In this document: piece by piece, positions 60,623 to 64,000 of the stretch
Layout: every line of letters starts with the position of its first letter
How positions within the stretch are numbered: the first letter of the stretch is position 1
Source: DASXKD01 sp963707905
GTDB taxonomy: Bacteria > Actinomycetota > Actinomycetes > Streptosporangiales > Streptosporangiaceae
Reading direction: 5' to 3'
NCBI GenBank assembly: GCA_963707905.1
Contig: CAVPSA010000027.1
Coordinates: 1 to 64,000 of the forward strand
Length of the DNA stretch: 64,000 nucleotides
Translations under genes and position numbers: made by a program
The notes under the pieces: model-generated
Seen by the model: only the letters and a program-made list of their open reading frames with translations
Told to the model about the DNA's origin: nothing
Database searches by the model: none

Positions 60623-60964
60623 ATGACGACTGAAGAGCGCATTGCCAAACTGGAAGCCCAGATCGGAAAGCTCCAGGCCAAGCAGACCGAGCTGCACAAG
60701 CAGTTGACCAAGGCCCAGATCGACCAGTGGCAGGGGCGCATCGAGGATCTCGAGGTCCAAATGCACCTCGGTGCGATGGAGACGACCGACAAGCTGACCG
60801 CGCTGATGGACCAGCTTCGCAACCGGTGGGCCGACGCCCGGCGGCAGTTCGAGGACGCGACCTCGACAGCGTCCAGCGCGGCGGACACGGTGCGCACCGG
60901 CCTGGAGAATGCCTTCAAAGAGGTCCGCAAGGCCCTGCTTGAAACCAAGAACAAGCTGACCTGA
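60623..60964 (+). CDS. Small coiled-coil protein
   Basis: This 113-residue, highly charged helical protein begins MTTEERIAKLEAQIGKLQAKQTELHKQLTKAQIDQWQGRIEDLEVQMHLG. It has heptad patterns to about residue 75, a middle DKLTALMDQLRNRWADARRQFEDATSTASSAADTV, and the end AFKEVRKALLETKNKLT. Such proteins are common and uncharacterised in actinomycetes. No strong ribosome site is seen, and the upstream in-frame extension looks non-coding. Confidence 0.75.
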   Translation: MTTEERIAKLEAQIGKLQAKQTELHKQLTKAQIDQWQGRIEDLEVQMHLGAMETTDKLTALMDQLRNRWADARRQFEDATSTASSAADTVRTGLENAFKEVRKALLETKNKLT

Positions 60965-61228
60965 TCCCGCCCCTGGTCGTGGGCCCAGGCCACGGACCTG
61001 GCCCACTGAAAGGCACCGGGCGTCCCGCTCCACAGCAACAGCACTGGCTGCCTGTGGGCTGGCTGGGCTGCTGGATGCCGGAAACGGGTTTAGGTGGCGG
61101 TTATGGCGCTGAACGCCGGTGCCCTTTGGCTCTGGCGTGTCTGGGCGAGGTGGGCCTGGGACCTTTGCCTCTACCTGTTGTGCCCACGGCCGGATCGGAT
61201 GGGAGCAGATCCGGAGCGGGAGAACGGC
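60965..61228. other. Intergenic region
   Basis: About 260 bases with no recognisable gene or RNA. The only clear signal is the GGGAGAACGGC ribosome site before 61229. Confidence 0.35.
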
Positions 61229-61540
61229 ATGGCCAGGATTGAAGGCGGGATTGTCATCGGCCGCCCCGTGGATATGGTGTTTGACTACATCACTGACCAG
61301 GGCAACGAGCCGCAGTGCAACCCGCGCATGGTGCGGGTGGAGAAGATCACCGCGGGGCCTGTGGGGAACGGAACCCAGTTCTGCTCGCCGGTGGCGTCCA
61401 TGGGGCGCACGGCTGAGGTGCTGAGCGAGCCGCACCCGGCGTCGCGGAGACCTTCGACCTTGATCTCCCAGCGAGTGGGTGAGGCGTGCGTGCAGGACGC
61501 GCCCGCACTGGCGCGGATTACCGAGGGGGCGCTGGCATGA
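61229..61540 (+). CDS. SRPBCC family protein, C-terminally truncated
   Basis: The first 70 residues (MARIEGGIVIGRPVDMVFDYITDQGNEPQCNPRMVRVEKITAGPVGNGTQFCSPVASMGRTAEVLSE) are a clear START/SRPBCC beginning. The rest of the fold, about 70 residues of strands and the long C-terminal helix, is missing. It is replaced by 36 unrelated residues (PHPASRRPSTLISQRV...ITEGALA). The stop overlaps the hydrolase ATG (ATGA). The protein is probably non-functional. The junction near 61435 suggests a deletion that fused two transcription units. Confidence 0.65.
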   Translation: MARIEGGIVIGRPVDMVFDYITDQGNEPQCNPRMVRVEKITAGPVGNGTQFCSPVASMGRTAEVLSEPHPASRRPSTLISQRVGEACVQDAPALARITEGALA

Positions 61541-62442
61541 ACACGATGACGTCCAGGAGCGTGTTGCTCCACGGCCGGCCGGTGACCTACGTCGAGGCGG
61601 GCAGCGGCCCGGTGCTGCTGCTGATCCATGGGATGGCGGGCAACATCGGGAACTGGCAGGAGGTGATCGGGCCGCTGGCGCGACACCACACCGTCGTCGC
61701 GGCCGATCTTCCGGGCCATGGCGCCTCGGCACCCGGTGCTGGCGATTACTCGCTCGGGGCGCTCGCCGCTGGCCTGCGCGATCTGCTCGTCGTGCTCGGC
61801 CACGAACGCGCGACGCTGGTCGGGCATTCGCTCGGCGGCGGGATCGCAATGCAGTTCGCCTACCAGTTCCCCGAGATCACCGAGCGTCTGGTGCTCGTCT
61901 CCAGCGGTGGCCTGGGCCCGGAGGTCAGCCCGGTCCTGCGCGCCGCGGCGCTGCCGGGCGCGGGTGCGTTCATCGCCGTCACCGCCACGGCGGGGCGCTT
62001 CGCGGGAGCCGCGCTCGCACGCGGCCTGGCGGCTGTGGGGCGGCGGCCGAACGCGGACGTCGCCGAGGTCGCTCGCGGCTACGCGTCGCTCGCCGACCCC
62101 GGCCGCCGCGCCGCCTTCCTCGCCACGCTGCGCTCGGTCATCAGCACACGCGGTCAGCGCGTCCACGCCGGCGACCGGCTCTACCTCGCCGAGGGCGTGC
62201 CTGTCCTCATCATCTGGGGTGCGCGTGACCCGATCATCCCCGTCCACCACGGCGAGCACGCCCACGAGGCCATCCCCGGCAGCCGCCTGGAGATCTTCGA
62301 CGGGGTCGGCCACTTGCCGCAGCTCGAGGCGCCGGGGCGCTTCGTCGCGGTGCTCGAGCGATTCCTCGAGCAGACCGAGCCGGCGCAGTTCGACGCCAGA
62401 GAATGGCGCGCCCGGTTCCAGTCCACCGCCAACGGGATCTAA
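61537..62442 (+). CDS. Alpha/beta fold hydrolase
   Basis: This 301-residue serine hydrolase has oxyanion region LLIHGMAGNIGNW, nucleophile elbow GHSLGGG, acid WGARDPIIPVHHG and catalytic His in GVGHLPQLE. It has a short cap domain (LPGAGAFIAVTATAGRFAG...). It resembles esterases and C-C hydrolases of the epoxide-hydrolase/haloalkane class. The substrate is not evident. The ATG overlaps the stop of the truncated SRPBCC gene. Confidence 0.9.
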   Translation: MNTMTSRSVLLHGRPVTYVEAGSGPVLLLIHGMAGNIGNWQEVIGPLARHHTVVAADLPGHGASAPGAGDYSLGALAAGLRDLLVVLGHERATLVGHSLGGGIAMQFAYQFPEITERLVLVSSGGLGPEVSPVLRAAALPGAGAFIAVTATAGRFAGAALARGLAAVGRRPNADVAEVARGYASLADPGRRAAFLATLRSVISTRGQRVHAGDRLYLAEGVPVLIIWGARDPIIPVHHGEHAHEAIPGSRLEIFDGVGHLPQLEAPGRFVAVLERFLEQTEPAQFDAREWRARFQSTANGI

Positions 62443-63017
62443 ATGGCGCGGATGCGCGCGCATCTTGGGGGCTCACCCGCCGCATCGCCCCGCCAGCCGG
62501 GCCGCTGTCATCCCCCCAGCCCTAAAAGCAAGATCCACAAGGCGTCTCAGGCGCCACCTGGTGAACGCTGCCTATATCCGAATGCTGGGGAGCGAGCCTG
62601 CCGGGCGCTATCACAGACCGGTGGTCCACTCGACCGTCAGACGTCGGCCCTGGCCGGCGGCGGCTGGGTTGTGCCTTTCTTCGTGACACCTTCTTGCAGC
62701 GGCACACCCCAACCCGCCCACCATGGACCACTCAGCCAGCCCGTGAACCAGGCCCGGCCACGACCATCTGCCCATCGCGCTGGCCCGGATACTCCTCACG
62801 GAACGCGTGTGGCTGGTGACAGTGCGTTCGTGATCCGCTAACCTCACAGGACCTGCGGTGAAGCGCGGGCAGGGGAATACGGGGATGTCACGCGTCCACC
62901 CGGCAGGGGACGCGGATCTCAGGCTGAGCCTCCATGCGTGGCTGTCACGCGGTGGCGCTGACGGCCGGGCAGGCCCCCGCTCACCGCCACTTCAGCGGCT
63001 AACGGAAGGTTGCACAA
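62443..63017. other. Long leader region before the glycine-rich protein
   Basis: About 575 bases without a supportable gene. The last 190 bases are rich in complementary segments (see the ncRNA entry). The first 380 bases show nothing I can name. Confidence 0.45.
62835..62990 (+). ncRNA. Structured 5' leader, possible riboswitch
   Basis: Starting at CCGCTAACCTCACAGGACC there is a CCTGC/GCAGG stem (62852-62856 with 62869-62873) and a GCGTCC/GGACGC stem (62892-62897 with 62908-62913), with GGTGAA and GGGGAA segments between. Then more complementary GC-rich blocks run up to the gene start at 63018. The GCTAACCTC block and position before a secreted protein gene recall the c-di-AMP (ydaO/yuaA) riboswitch of actinomycetes. 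I cannot confirm the fold by eye. Confidence 0.35.
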
Positions 63018-64000
63018 TGAGCACTGGCGACGCACGTCAGGAGCCACGCCGCCGGCCCTCCCGCGAGCAGGTCCGCGGGCGCAACCGCGCGCGGCCGCTG
63101 GCGGTCACCGGTGTCCTCACCCTGGCGGGGCTGGCGGCCGGGCTGATGACGGCCCCGCTCGCGGACGCGGCGGGCGCGCGGCTCCCGCACCTTCGCTTCG
63201 GCGGCGGAACAGCGACTTTCACCTACACCGGGGCGGAGCAGACATTCACCGTCCCAGCGGGCACAAGCTCCGTCAGCATCACCGCCATCGGCGCGGCGGG
63301 CGGCGCCGGGCAGGACTCGACTAGTTCCGGTGGCGCGGGCGGTCAGGGCCGGAGCGTGACCGGCATCGCCAGCGTGTCTCCCGGCGAGACCCTGTACGTC
63401 GAGGTCGGCGGCGTTGGTTTCGCGGGTTCCATCGGTGGCAGCGGCGGATTCAACGGCGGGGCCAACGGCAGCAGCTATCACAGCATTCGCGGCGGCGGCG
63501 GCGGCGGTGCTTCCGACGTGCGGACCATCAGCGGCACACTGGGGTCACGGCTGGTCGTCGCCGGGGGCGGCGGCGGCGGAGGAGGCTCGTCAAGCGGCTG
63601 CACCGGCAACGGCGGCGCGGGCGGCAACGCCGGCGCCGCCGGATCAGCAGCGGCGACCGTGACCGGCTGCGGCAGCATTACAGGTGGCGGCGGCGGCGGA
63701 GCCGGCACGGGGGTCAGCGGCGGCACCGCCGGCGCCCCGGGCACGGGTGGTTGCTGCGGAACCGCGGCCAGCGCGGGCACCAGTGGCTCCGGCGGGGCCG
63801 GTGGCAACATCGTGGGCGGCGGGGGCGGCGGCGGCTACTACGGCGGCGGTGGCGGCGGAGCGGGAACCGACGAAATCGGCCCCACCTCCGGTGGCGGCGG
63901 TGGCGGCGGTGGTTCCAGCCTGGACACGACAGACAACGGGGCGGTCAGCAGCGCCGCGTCGGTGACGATCACGTACACGTCGTCGGTGCCGGTCGCCCAG
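63018..64000 (+). CDS. Secreted glycine-rich protein (partial, runs off the window)
   Basis: This open frame of at least 327 residues has no stop before the window ends. The N-terminus is MSTGDARQEPRRRPSREQVRGRNRARPLAVTGVLTLAGLAAGLMTAPLADAAG, a long Arg-rich n-region and a signal segment. Next comes a short beta domain (FTYTGAEQTFTVPAGTSSVSITAIGAAGGAG, SVSPGETLYVEVGGVG), then poly-Gly stretches with GGGGGGASDVRTISG. This is the pattern of the glycine-rich domain shared by bacterial surface proteins and the ALK/LTK receptors. Several Cys residues (a Cys-Cys pair included) may form disulphides. It is probably cell-surface or secreted. Confidence 0.8.

Noticed and set aside
62443..62841. A 132-codon frame after the hydrolase, and a nearby RRLRRHL segment suggestive of a transposase
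   Set aside because: Composition is Pro/Arg/Ser-rich with no domain, and no terminal inverted repeats or catalytic motifs were found.

Overview
The window is very GC-rich, densely coded DNA from a free-living, mycelial-type actinomycete. The lineage markers are a conservon (Roadblock, DUF742 and GTPase genes beside a nitrate/sulfonate-sensor-type histidine kinase), a mycothiol-dependent maleylpyruvate-isomerase family protein, an F420-type (Ddn-like) nitroreductase, DUF3040 and DUF6325 proteins, a Sap/GAP membrane protein, two large LuxR-type ATPase regulators and several genes that look leaderless. I cannot name the genus. I see no rRNA, tRNA, CRISPR array, prophage or intact insertion sequence.

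Layout. 0.1-6.9 kb: DUF3040 protein, MalT-like LuxR regulator, a DUF6325 gene with a tiny repeat-bearing partner, and two membrane proteins. 7.3-12.0 kb: a type I sulfatase (broken by one base), an aquaporin and a mycothiol-dependent enzyme. 12.0-19.2 kb (minus strand): a complete branched-chain-type ABC importer (livG-livF-livH-livM-substrate-binding lipoprotein) ended by a strong hairpin, then a TetR regulator coupled to an acyl-CoA synthetase. 19.4-24.2 kb: a sirtuin convergent with a conservon whose kinase gene carries about six frameshifts. 24.7-31.2 kb: secreted beta-helix protein, double-GNAT acetyltransferase, AraC+VOC pair, and an ABC exporter-TetR operon behind a perfect 22-bp palindrome. 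31.3-39.1 kb: nitroreductase, MmgE/PrpD + CoA-transferase operon, second LuxR ATPase, sugar kinase, ECHDC3-like hydratase. 39.2-46.8 kb: an acyl-CoA catabolic operon (acyl-CoA dehydrogenase, acyl-CoA carboxylase beta and alpha, AtuA-family protein, enoyl-CoA hydratase) resembling acyclic-terpene/leucine-type pathways. 46.8-52.3 kb: cholesterol-oxidase-like GMC flavoprotein, an ECF42-type sigma module with a DGPF protein, and a secreted eight-repeat propeller. 52.4-56.6 kb: agmatinase-like hydrolase plus amino-acid permease opposite a PucR regulator. 56.7-61.5 kb: an eroded stretch with a repeat-expanded GNAT, a 5'-truncated MFS transporter, a sigma-factor/membrane-protein chimera and a truncated SRPBCC protein. 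61.5-64.0 kb: alpha/beta hydrolase, a structured leader, and a glycine-rich secreted protein that runs off the end.

Two patterns cross the window. First, single-base indels break four otherwise well-preserved genes (sulfatase, cvnA, carboxylase alpha, a secreted protein). Either these are real decay or the assembly has uncorrected indels. Second, at least seven genes carry in-frame tandem repeats with periods that are multiples of three, often absent from the family norm. No single new system is proven here. The best candidates for a second look are the AtuA-containing carboxylase operon, the palindrome-controlled ABC-TetR operon, the DGPF-sigma module with an apparent CTG start, and the 57.0-61.5 kb erosion zone.
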